Assembly: GCA_015680685.1 (NCBI GenBank)
Contig: MNCI01028403.1
Location: 334,669 to 398,668 of the forward strand
Length of the DNA: 64,000 nt
Direction: 5' to 3'
Source: Gnetum montanum
Lineage: Eukaryota; Streptophyta; Gnetopsida; Gnetales; Gnetaceae
Within the stretch, counting starts at the first letter, position 1. Every line of letters begins with the position of its first letter. The position numbers and the translations under genes were made by a program. Positions 20,774 to 31,000 of the stretch are shown here, piece after piece. The notes under the pieces were generated by a model. That model was not told where the DNA came from. It worked only from the letters and a program-made list of their open reading frames with translations, and made no database searches.

Positions 20774-23700
20774 CATGAAGGTCCTCCCTTGGAACTGCAG
20801 GGGCCAGGGTACCCCATAGAAAAGGCATATCCTACATTGTATGGTGCAAGATGAGAGGTGTGACATTGTGTGCTTGCAAGAAACAAAAATTTAGCAAAAG
20901 GAATCTCAGGGGCTCCAATGACCAAGGTGGCATATCCACCTAGCTCCCAGCTGGGGGTGCATGGGCAACCTCATGATCCTCACCAAGGTGGACTCGTACG
21001 TCCTGGATATTTTTGACTAGTGCATCATGGTGCACCTGCCAGGGTCAAACGTGTGGGTTACCAATGTTTACGGTGCCCAGTAATGGTAGGACCGCCTTCA
21101 AGAGCTATCTCGGGTCGCGGGGCTGGTTCCCAACAAGGCCAGCTAGTTATTGATCAGTGACTTCAACCAAAGGCTCTACAGCTAGGAGAAGACCGAAGAC
21201 AATATGGCGAAGCCCCCAGGGGCATCCGAAATGCTCACGCTGTTATAGCATAATGATCTGATCGACATGGAAATTGCGCGGTGCAAGTACACTTGGAGCA
21301 ACCGTAGGTAAGGCGCAGCGAGGGTTCAATCCTGGATTGACCGGGTGTGGGTCAGTTAGATGTTACTGACCAATTGGGAAATCCAAGCCTACAGAGGTGC
21401 TCGTATGGCCTCTGACCACTGGCCCATCCTCTGCCAGCTAGAATGTGATGTGTTCTAGCACCCCCATCGCTTCCTATTTGAACGCACCTGGCTATGCAAG
21501 CCGTGGCTGGGAGAACTGGTGCAGGACATCTGGCAGGAATACACAACCTCGGTGGACCTGTGCGAATTCCTGAAAAATGGGTTAAGGACCCTCAAAAATC
21601 AAATTAAAAATATAGGCACTGCAGAAAAATATAGCTTCAAAAGATACCGAAATCAGCTCCAGGCTAAGCTACAAGATATTTAGACACAACAGGAGCAAGG
21701 GGTAGACCACACAGGAGAGGGACTCATCCTACAGGCCAAGCTACAACTTCTGCACCATGAAGAGGAAGAATACTGGTGCCAATGGGCTTGTTTGCAGTGG
21801 ATGAGGGTAGGCGATCAGCATACAAAATTATTTTTTGTTGCCGCAAAGGTGCACCGTGGAACCCATCAAGAAATGATGTAGCGTCTCATGCAAGGAGAAT
21901 CGCATCCACGCTCTGGCGTTGACAGCCTCTTGCAATACTGGTAACAGGTCAGGAAATGGTAGCCGACAGACCTGATTTCTGTGCCAGTGGAAAAAATTTT
22001 AAATTTGGTTGATAATTTCTGGCTCCTGCAACCATTCTCGTGCCAGGAGCTCTGCGATGCACTGTAGAATATGCCAGAAAAGAAGGCACTATGGCCAGAT
22101 GGCTGGCCCATTGAATTGTTTCATGAATTCAAGGATGTTATCGGGGTGGACCTACTAGATGCCTTCAACCACGTGCTGGCGTGGTGTCAGGTCTGAAAAG
22201 AAATCAACTGCTCTCGCGTGTCACTGCTGCCAAAGATGGAAAATCCCACATCCCCAGGCCATTTCCACCCCATCGAAGTCTGCAACTCCCTGCTGAGGTT
22301 ATTTTCTCGCTTGCTTGTTGCCAAGCTATGACTGCTCATGGCACGTCTAGTGGGAAAGCACCAAGCCACCTTTATGAAGGGTTGTCTCCTTCAAGACCAA
22401 GTCCTGCTACTACAAGAAATTCAGCACTCCCTTCGGGCTACCAAATTATCGGGCCTCTGCATCAAGTTGGACATTACAAAGGCATACGATTTCGTCAGCT
22501 GGGCCACCCTGAGAACGGTGTTACACACAAAAGGATTTGACAAGGCTTTTGTTGATCTCTACCTACAGATCCAATAGGGAGGGTGATACTCGTTGGATGT
22601 TGATGGGAAACTGTGGGGCTTTCATAGGACTGGACGCGGGCTTCGTCAAGGAGATCCTCTCTCACCGCTCCTTTTCCTAATGATGATGGACGTCCTACAA
22701 ACATACTATGCAAAAGAAGGGGTCTAGGGGTTAAATATGCACAGCATCCCATGTCTCACTTCCCATTATACCAGGGCCGCAGTGCCGTAGGGTAGGGCAT
22801 TAATGAAGGCACTGAATCGGCTGCACCTGGAGGTGGGCCTGGCGCCCAACCCAGGGAAATCAGAATTATATTTCACACACACTCATCCTTCGGTACGTAG
22901 CAAGATCATCCAAATCTTGGGGATTCTACCGGGGGGGCAGATGGAAAATATCTAGGCATCCCCATCCACAACTGGCATAGAAAACAAACCTGGAAGGTGC
23001 TCATTGCATTAATTCAAAGATGCACGACACACCGGACGAATAGCTTCCTGTCCCACAAAGGGAAGATTGTGCTAGCATCCACTGTGTTGGGGGCCATGGC
23101 AAGGTTTGCTGCCTCGATGGCCTTCCCGCCCTTATGAGTCGCCACAAAGATTGACAAGATTATACGTGACTTTGTGTGGTCTGGCAGTAAGGGGGGAAAA
23201 GGATGCACCTGTTGGCATGGGTCAAAATAGCACAGCCCCGTTACGCAAGGGGGGTTGGCATACTCCCCATCACGCTTGAGGCAGCCTTAGGTCATCAAAG
23301 ACTCCTCCAGCGACTTTCCACAATGAACGAGGACCCCTCCCTCTGGTTTCAAATCCTGAGGAAGAAATACAGCCCTTGGAAAGCAGTCAATTTTGACTCT
23401 CACATATGGAGGCAGCTCTACGCATAGGTAAGATCGCTAGGAAATGTAGAGGAGATCTCCCTACACCCGCAACAGCTCCTCCAGAAACAGTTCCCAACTA
23501 ATCCGTGCTGGATGCAGCTATGGAAGGGCATCCTTCCGAAAAAAATTAAAACGTTTAGGTGGCTGATCCTTCACCAGGCCCTTCCCGTTCGGGCCGTTCT
23601 ATAGACACGTGGCCTGGAAATCAATACATAGTGGCCTCTGTGTAATCAACATGTAGAAATGCTACAGCACTTCATGCATGAATGCCACGTGACTAGGCAG

Positions 23701-24063
23701 TTATGGAGAATGATGGGGCTCCACGTTCCAGATTTCTCTGGCAATTCGTCGACGCTAGCAACACTCTAGATCCTATGGCGGGCCAGGAATGATTGCATTT
23801 TTAAAGGGGTGGCACTCCCTCCTCCAAACGTTCTATCTAGCAGGATTTGTAACCTCTAGCATGAAATTATCACCACAATGGATCCTCACGTCCACTTCGA
23901 GCCACCTGTTACAGCCCTCCAACGTTGCCCAGACCTTTGGTGTTGGGTCTTGCGCATGAGGTGGATACAAATTCTGCCCAAAATGATGGCTGACCCGGAG
24001 ATGGACACACAATACTTCTACACGAATTGGTGTGAGGAAACTACCGTGTTTAGGGGACGCTAG
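20774..24063 (+). pseudogene. LINE ORF2 (endonuclease, reverse transcriptase, zf-RVT), decayed
   Basis: Begins MKVLPWNCRGQG (endonuclease start WNCRG). The endonuclease then shows DIVCLQETKI, LLISDFNQ, and ASDHWPILC with the catalytic SDH (about 21409). The RT shows ARLVGKHQATFMKGC, LCIKLDITKAYDFVSW (about 22454-22500) and [20 protein letters not shown] (about 22635-22695). The YADD catalytic segment expected next is missing: the text passes from the GDPLSP block almost straight to LHLEVGLAPNPGKSE, so about 22745-22790 marks a deletion. The zf-RVT domain (about 23505-23715) reads FRWLILHQALPVRAVL, then HFMHECHVTRQLW. Many stops. Confidence 0.85.
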
Positions 24064-24993
24064 ATTACAATTACAATTGAGTCAATCATTGTCGTGATCA
24101 GAGTGCCCATCAGAGGAGCTCACATCCCCCCAGACATATTAGGGAGACAGCCCTCTCTCTGGATTGGAAGGTGACGGCGGAGTTGGTGGAGCAGTGTTTC
24201 ATCCACTCCGGTTTGCATCATAAACTTAAAGGGGTGCATTATAGTTTCCTCCATTGCATGCTGGATGGAACTCCCATTAACCTCCCGCTATTCCTTTGGG
24301 AGTCCATGAGGTGGCGACATCCTGGCAGGCATCCAGGGGTGATTCGAGCATTGTGGCTGGCCAGTCCCCCCACCCTCCTGCTTCAACCAACAAATCATCT
24401 GGAGCCAGAACAGCAACAAGAGCGAACACAGCAGGCTTTCGGGGGTGTCACAATGCAAAACGTGATCACCCCCCACGACGCTAACCAGGGACAGGATCCC
24501 CCGAGACAGACCCTGGAGGAGGAGATGCCAGAGTTAAAAGATGGAACCACTGGCAACATAAGGGAGCAAAACCCAACACCCACTGCACAGTCGTCTTTCC
24601 AGATGCTATGTTGGATTGAGGGTGTTCTCAAAGACCATAAGACCACCATCGCCCAGATTATTTAAGAAAATCAATGCCATCGCGCGACCGGGTCAGGGCA
24701 GCCCGATACTAGCAGCAACTAGTCAAAAAGAATCAACATTCCAGACACAAATCTCCCAAATGTTAGCCGGGGAGGGAGGGCATGATGCCCTGGGGGGTGT
24801 CCTTCAGGAACGTTCGATAATTAACATCTGGGGATGGGTTGGCCATCCACCGGCGGGGATGCCCACGGTGAGGTTGTCCTTGGGGATCACCGGGTGATTA
24901 TTCTTGGCTGGTGTGGGGCCAGTAGCCCTGGCCTACATTGTATAGCTGTATAGCCATTTTTTTTGGAATATACATTTTGCTCGACCTTTTTTC
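24064..24993 (+). other. LINE 3' region
   Basis: Follows the zf-RVT part and ends at the poly-A. An open frame at 24171-24665 (164 codons) lies here without a recognisable domain. It may be a remnant of an ORF2 tail or chance in GC-rich text. Confidence 0.5.
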
Positions 24994-25006
24994 AAAAAAA
25001 AAAAAA
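24994..25006 (+). other. LINE poly-A tail
   Basis: Thirteen A residues directly before the right target-duplication copy. Confidence 0.85.
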
Positions 25007-25008
25007 TT

Positions 25009-25020
25009 GTTCTCATTGTT
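25009..25020. repeat. LINE target-site duplication, right copy (imperfect)
   Basis: gttctcattgtt, 10 of 12 matches with 19329-19340. Confidence 0.65.
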
Positions 25021-25122
25021 TGTAAAATTAAAGGGATTGCTAACTAGAGGAGCCATAGGTTGATTGGCTACCATCGTAGTTTGAATCCTTATTGGGATAG
25101 AGTTTGGAGAACTTGAAGCCAA
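25021..25122 (-). pseudogene. Element B Gag, N-terminal end
   Basis: Minus-strand start MASSSPNSIPIRIQ, continuing to SNPFNFTNNEN, where the LINE cuts in. The reading then continues at 19328 and below (LKPLQNTNLFFYP). The N-terminal Ser/Pro/Asn-rich stretch is usual for gypsy Gag. The start codon is uncertain because an open reading with LKRQL precedes it. Confidence 0.6.
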
Positions 25123-26998
25123 TTGTCTCTTTAAGGTAAAATGATGAGAAATTGTTCGGTTAGGGGCAGTGGTAAGATCCTTGACTCATAAACTAAAAAG
25201 GCCAAGTAATGTAAATTCTAGTAAACTATAAAAAATAAAGAAAATAGGGAATATTTATATATTATTATTTTAAAAGAAGAAAAATATTGAAATTGTGTGT
25301 GTGTGTGTGTATAATTTAAAAGAAAAACAATAAATGCAGAATTTTGGAAAAGTAAACTTTAAAATAGAATGATGTTATTAATAAACACCACCTTACTCAA
25401 GTTAGACTAAGGTAAGCACCACCAACATAAAAACCAGAAAACAGAAACAAGAAAGTGAAGGTTTAGGAATTTGGAAAGGAAACTTAAACAAGACAATAGA
25501 AATTGGAATATAGACAAGAGATCATAGCTTTTGGAATAACAAATAAAAAAAGCTTGGTTGGAACAAAAAACTTAGCTCAATATAGAGCCCTAGATTTTGT
25601 TGGCAAGATGGATAGCCTCTTGCATAATCTTGTTTGCCCATGCCTCCAAGAGGCACACTGTGTCTAACAAATCTATGCCCTTCCTACTCTGATCCTTTCA
25701 AAGCCCTTAATAGAACTCCTTCCTTCTTATAGCACCCCAAAATTGGTCCAACAATGAATCTAGAGAAAAAGATTCCCCGAAACCCTCCCCCTCCCTCGAA
25801 ATTCTTCTTTTGCTAAAGATTGGTCTTCGAAAGATTGATGATCGCGAAGATCCAGTTAAGAAGTTCACAAAAATTGTTGATGCCATGGCTACTGTGGCTA
25901 CTACCGCACTTTGTACTTCATACTGGTCTTGAATACTCATGCTGGAATGCACCTGATGTGAGGGCAACGTGAGCATCATCATGCACATACCTATTATGGT
26001 TCAAAAAGTGCAGTTCGCTCAAGCACTATAGGAGTCGTCAACATGTCCCCAAACTGCTGGGCCACGCTAGAAACCACATTATCAGGGAAAGTTGCCTGCC
26101 AAGACTCTGGGTATGAGTGGACCCGCCATAGCATGTGCCTTGTACTGCCTACCTCAGATGATAATACGGGCCTATCGCTGGCGTTGGATTCATTATCAAG
26201 CTTGGTCCAGTTGTTGAGGTCTGTTGTGCTTTGTTAAAGGTCGTTTCTACACAAAAATTGAGCCGTGCATGCTGCCAATCTCATTAAAAGCACAAGAGGC
26301 GGGCAGGATAAAGATACTCTTGGAGTTTCTCATTATTGGAATAAAACATAAGGGAACTTTCCCAGGTGTAAGTGAAAGATTTGGAATTCCCCATTTAGCG
26401 GTTCGTAACACTATGCTCACCGTTTGCATGGCAGTTATTGAGAAGTTAATGGTAGCCGTCAGAGGTACGACCGACTTGCATGAATAGTTGCCGATGTGTT
26501 TTTAGGAGATTCTTAATTCAAAAGCTTCATTAACGGTGATAGAATGGGTGGCAGCATGTCCATTGTCAGCAATAGTTGAAGTTTTTGGCATTATTTATTT
26601 TTAGTCTCATTAGATTTGTATGAAGAGGGTATAATTTATGTGAGATTTGACATATCCGGGCATAATTTGTAAGTCATCTTTAGAATGAATTAGTCTTCCA
26701 ACCTGTTGGCTTTTTTTTTTTTTTTTATCTTTACAGGTTGTCTGGGTTACTTTCTTCAAATCAGTTTTACTACACGCATTCAAACGACGGGGACCTGTGT
26801 CCGCTGTCTCTTGTGAGCATGTTTTTTGGAAACTGATAAGAAGTATTGCAGTGATATTTATATATAACAGAAGAAAATATATTAATTAATCAGAAATAAA
26901 GTTGGCTAAGGATAAAGGTGGCAGAGCCAGTTTATCCCATTCCATCGAAACATGGTTGGAACTTCAATGATAAAAGAAACTAATTCTTATGCTAATTA
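25123..26998. other. No recognisable gene; possible element B leader or LTR at left
   Basis: Holds a (GT)n tract at about 25294-25312 and a poly-T run near 26709-26727. Short open frames (25707-25988 minus, 26043-26237 and 26224-26487 plus) match nothing I know. The left part should contain element B's leader and 5' LTR, but no edge or primer site could be supported. Confidence 0.4.
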
Positions 26999-26999
26999 A

Positions 27000-27540
27000 C
27001 TTTCCACAAATAGTCAGCAGACCCAAGCTTCAGGACCTGATCTGTAGGCATAGGGCAAGAAGGAAAGAGATGAGTAGGGAGATGAGGGAAGGCATGATGG
27101 ACACAGACATAGATCAAAAGGGAACCACAAAGGGAACTCCCAAAGAATGCACAGGAACAGGAATGAACTCTGCGGACGGATGACCAGGAAGGGTGCAGCT
27201 AAGAGTTATGAGAGGCAGCCAACGAATGCACAGGGACAGGAATGAGCTCTGCAGATGGATGATTAGGAAGGGTGCAGCTAAGGGTTATGGGAGGATGAGA
27301 AGCAGAGGATCATAATAAGCAAAAATTAACACACCACCAGAAGGATTCTAGTTTTTTTATGTCATAGGGTAACCACATCTGGGGATGAAGATCATGTTTG
27401 GGATATGTGTCTGGTAAAGGCTGGGTCAGATTGATGCCAGGTGTTGCTTTTGCGCCCTGGGCTGGGCAGATTGTACATAATTTTCTAGTTCGAATAAATC
27501 CCAGTCTTTTCTTGAAAAAATCTTTCCACAAATAGTCAGC
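27000..27540. mobile_element. 503-bp insertion flanked by 19-bp exact direct repeats
   Basis: ctttccacaaatagtcagc occurs at 27000-27018 and again at 27522-27540. The 503 bases between them include a 79-bp tandem duplication and, on the minus strand, an 89-codon open frame (27310-27579) that runs over the right repeat. The insert ends ...cttgaaaaaat just before the right copy, a weak A-rich tail. This may be a retroposed fragment with its target duplication. No known SINE or LINE end was recognised. Confidence 0.5.
27145..27297. repeat. Tandem duplication, period 79 bp, two copies
   Basis: Copies begin gaatgcacaggaacaggaat (27145) and gaatgcacagggacaggaat (27224). They run in parallel through ggatga, ggaagggtgcagctaag and gttatg with a few substitutions. 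Confidence 0.9.
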
Positions 27541-27849
27541 GACAGCCATTTTCACCTCGACTAATGGAAGTAATGTCAAAAGTATTCCACAAAATCTATT
27601 ACCCCATTACGTTGCAGGTACACAAGTTGGCCCTAAACAATCATCGCTTGGAGTTGGACAGAAACATCAATCAACGTCAACTAAGCACTATGTTGATTAT
27701 CTATCACCCACTGAAATCATTCTGGAACAAGTTTGGGGTAACAGTGCATAATCATAGGAGAAGCCAGGCTGACCAATTTTCATCGATGATTAAAGGTCAT
27801 TTACATCTTTGGCCATCATGTGCATGCATCATGGATTTTTCTATGGCTG
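27541..27849. other. No recognisable gene
   Basis: A 123-codon plus-strand open frame (27564-27935) begins here, but its C-terminal end lies in the inverted end of the Merlin-type element. Its content is not recognised. Confidence 0.4.
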
Positions 27850-27857
27850 TCCTGATT

Positions 27858-27935
27858 GGCTCTCTCCATTCAGATTCTGAAAATTGTATTTTAGAAACTT
27901 TGAAAACTTTCTCTTTTTTGCCATTGAAAGTTTAA
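27858..27935 (+). repeat. Left terminal inverted repeat of the Merlin-type element (candidate)
   Basis: Pairs by eye with the reverse complement of about 30097-30183; both would read ...SLH..D..NCILKTL-like in the same relative frame. Indels are present. Confidence 0.55.
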
Positions 27936-28679
27936 TCCTTTTTACCAGTGGCTGATTGTAAAGCTTCCACTCATGTCTTTCCACATTGATACCCTTATTT
28001 GTTTTATCTAATTTTATGAAAAAATTTAAAACATAATCACCTTGCTAACATCAAAATTGCAGAGTTGTTGGTTATTCACCTATTCCTTGTGATAAAAAGA
28101 AGTGCCAAAGTTTGTGCACATCAATGTCTCATCTCAATTCTCTGTTCTTAGATTTATAATTGTTTTATAATGTTAGATTCTTCAAGATCCTGAGATATAC
28201 CAATCCTTAGCATTATATTACTAATAATTTACCCATGCTTTGAGTTTCCAGCTAGCAATGCTATGGATGCATGCATTTGAAAGTCCTTAACATTATAGTT
28301 CATGTTGCATAAATAATTACTGGAATATCTGAAATGTCAAGTTTAGTTGTTCTTGAAGTATAAAACAAAAATGAAGAAAAAATTCCTCATGAAAAATAAT
28401 AAATATGGAAACTCTTCAATTCAATGCATGCATTTCAAGATGGGTAGCAGTGCATAATAAGGGATTACGAAAATCAATTAGATTTAGATTAAATCAATTA
28501 GAAATAAAACTATTGATTTAATAAATTATTTTGTTGAAATATCGAAGGTTAGTAAAATTTGTGGTAATAAAATTTATTATCAAATTTAAATAAACTAGCA
28601 CATGAATATATGAAGAGAATTTAATTATGTCATATATTCTACATTGGAAGGAGACATGCAAAACTCAACAATATGTTTA
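27936..28679. other. Merlin-type element, 3' non-coding interior
   Basis: AT-rich, no open frame. Lies between the left inverted end and the transposase remnant. Confidence 0.4.
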
Positions 28680-29560
28680 ACAATCATTAAAAATGCATCT
28701 TATTTTCTTGGTGCAAATTTTCTTCTCCACATGTACTCCATAAAATATGAGTCATGTAGCTCTTGTCATTATCCATTTCATGGAATATGAGTTTTCACTA
28801 CTCACCATGTACTTTCAATAGTATTAGTATAAATACATGTATTTCAATCTTTAAAGTGCAATGAATGATTTACCATTATATGATCGAATTGAAGTTGACG
28901 AAGCCATTCCGAGTCATAAGTTTTCCACATGTCACTATATATAATGTTGTCATGTTTGATACATTCATAAATGCAATCTATCAATGTTTCTTTGCATCTA
29001 TTTGGAACAACAATGAGAAACATATTATTAGAATCTTGTTCAATTCCACCAAATACCCAACGATCTGGTACATGTCTACCTCTGTTGTATTTTTTCTTGT
29101 TAAATTTTGATTCATCAATATCTACAATTTTTTCTAAACCTCCAATTTTTTGTAGATTCTTCAACAGAACATCTGTACAAACATTTCTACAAAAACTAAA
29201 CAAATCAACTACAGTATGTTTTGATACTTCATTTTCAACCTCCACATAATCATTTGAGCATTTCCAACTTCAATCATACATAATTAATAAAAAAAAAATT
29301 TATATCCAATTTTGAATTTTGGAACCAGGTTCCATGATGAATTTTTTCTTTAGCATCACATTAAGAACATATAAATCTTAATCCTTCTTTCTTGAAGCAT
29401 CCCTTCTTATTTTCTTTAGTATTCTACAATTGGAGTAGATTTTTTCTTTAGGTAAAAGACATAATTCTTGGCAAAACTCAATACAATCTTGTAATTTTTC
29501 ATTTTTTCAATCAATAGTTACCTAGTCATAAAAGAACTTGGAAAAATAAAACTAACAATT
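28680..29560 (-). pseudogene. ISXO2-like (Merlin superfamily) DDE transposase, decayed
   Basis: The best-preserved part (29245-28844, 133 codons) reads KHTVVDLFSFCRNVC, then KIVDIDESKFNKKKYNRGR with the first catalytic Asp, then DRWVFGGIEQ, then NIIYSDMWKTYD with the second Asp, then VNHSLHF. Past a stop the minus-strand reading continues HTNTIESTW (third catalytic residue, Glu) and LHDSYFMEYMWRRKF (about 28700). This is the order and spacing of the DDE_Tnp_IS1595/ISXO2 family. The N-terminal third (about 29560-29250) is broken and its usual zinc-binding Cys pairs are not readable. Stops follow the VNHS block. No neighbouring gene belongs to it; the inverted ends at 27858 and 30097 frame it. 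Confidence 0.85.
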
Positions 29561-30096
29561 ATGAATAAATGTATTTGTATAGAGTACCAATTTAAATTAA
29601 AATATCTATCAATAACATAAAAGATATTTAAACTAAAGAAATTGAATATTGGAACTATATCTAGCATAACTATGATGATGATGATATGATGAACTATTAT
29701 ATTAAAGAATAAGAATCTAATAAAAATAAAAGTATTAAAAAATTATTAATAAAATAAATAAATAAATACCAAATTCCATTGTTTCAAAAAAGTAATTTTT
29801 CCCTCTCCAACTCTTTAAAGTAACTCTTCTACTTTAAGCAACTCTCACCCTTTTAAGTTAATTCCCTTGGTGCATCAAATAATGGTGCACATCATAATTT
29901 ATAGGCTATTAATTTTTTTTTACATTCTTCTCACCTTAGATTTTTTCATAAAGATTTGGTGCCTTTTATCTCATAGTAAGCTTGTATCAATATATTTGGT
30001 GCCATGGTAAGTTCCTATCTACATTTACTTTTTGCAAAATATATTGTTTAATTCATTCCTAGTGTAATAAAATAGAAATATTCTTATTAATTTATT

Positions 30097-30183
30097 AAAA
30101 TTAAACATAAATGAAAAATTTTGAAAGTTTCTAAAATACAAAGTTTTCAAAATACAATTTTTAAAATCTAAATGGAGAGAGAA
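30097..30183 (-). repeat. Right terminal inverted repeat of the Merlin-type element (candidate)
   Basis: Reverse complement resembles 27858-27935. It ends a few bases from the LTR of element D, so the outermost bases may have been lost. Confidence 0.55.
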
Positions 30184-30191
30184 AATGGCCA

Positions 30192-30700
30192 TGTGACATC
30201 TTGTTCCTGGATGTCGTAAAAATATGATCACTTAATTTATTGCATTCATTGTTTTCTTAGATAATATTTTGGAAATATTATAAATATTTAATAAATTAAT
30301 TAACTGGTAAATAAATAATTGATATTGAAGAGTGAAATAAGGAAAATGAAAAAAAATTATTAATTGAAGAGAGTACTACAACATCCTCTAGGTTGTCTTC
30401 CTATGCCACTTAAGTTGTAGAGGTAATCCGACATTGCCACCATGGTTAGGGTGTCTTGGCAAAGGGGTGATTAGTCCCTTTTTGTCCCACTTCACTTGAA
30501 TACCATTACTTTCCTCTCTTGGCTCTGCAACTCCATGCCTAGCATGACCTCTAATCTTGGCCTTAAATGGCACAGACCAAAACCTTTTCCAAGGGATACA
30601 TGAATAATCGTAACTCCTCATAATGAGGTGCCCCTTCATTTGAAGGTTAATTACATTGTTTATAATTGCTTTCACCCTTAATAAAGGATGAGACATTACA
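30192..30700 (-). repeat. Element D 3' LTR
   Basis: 509 bp, tgtgacatcttgttcctgg ... gatgagacattaca. Its first 55 bases recur at 39686-39744 (tgtgacatcccattcctcg, then gtaaaaatatgatcactt, then tttattgcattcatt). Confidence 0.85.
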
Positions 30701-31000
30701 ATCTACCACCGCTAGGCATCTAGCTCCTCCTCGAGTGCTTCCTCTATATCCAACTACTTCATTGTTGCTTCATCATTATACTCCTCAGCTTCAGCTCCTT
30801 TGTTTTCCTCATTATCATATATACAAATAAAAGATCAAAAATTAGAAATTATAAAACATAATTTATTACATCCATAACAAATACAATTTATCATTCAATA
30901 TCATGATGCTCAAAAAGTTGGGGGTAAGTATTTAAAATAAACTCCCTATTTTCCAAGTCTATTGATCACAATTTGACCATTGAATAAGTACTTTGTTGAT
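30701..31000 (-). other. Element D 3' untranslated end and polypurine region
   Basis: In minus sense AGCGGTGGTAGAT abuts the LTR start, a weak polypurine tract. No readable coding sequence; a chromodomain would be expected just upstream but is not legible. Confidence 0.4.

Larger units (their letters stand above)
19341..25008 (+). mobile_element. Full-length L1-type LINE, inactive
   Basis: A 5.67-kb non-LTR retrotransposon in plus orientation inside the minus-strand Gag of element B. It has ORF1 with a DUF4283-like domain, ORF2 with AP-endonuclease, RT and zf-RVT domains, a poly-A tail (24994-25006) and a 12-bp imperfect target duplication. Its GC content is visibly higher than the surrounding AT-rich DNA. 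Many in-frame TAG/TAA codons sit where CAG/CAA/TGG-type codons would be expected, consistent with cytosine deamination. It is dead but nearly full length. Confidence 0.92.
27850..30191 (-). mobile_element. Merlin/ISXO2-type DNA transposon, decayed
   Basis: About 2.3 kb. A minus-strand transposase remnant (28680-29560) is flanked by related sequences in opposite orientation. At 27858-27930 ctctctccattcagattctg and attgtattttagaaacttt recur, reverse-complemented, at about 30100-30183 with ctctctccatttagatttta and attttagaaactttc. Exact termini and target duplication could not be fixed. The LTR of element D starts right at the right edge (30192). Confidence 0.65.

Noticed and set aside
24171-24665. 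164-codon open frame near the LINE 3' end as a separate gene
   Set aside because: It lies inside the LINE and is accompanied by open frames on both strands, as expected by chance in GC-rich sequence; no domain recognised.
28865-29249. Plus-strand open frames over the transposase
   Set aside because: Shadows of the minus-strand Merlin transposase, whose motifs are clear.
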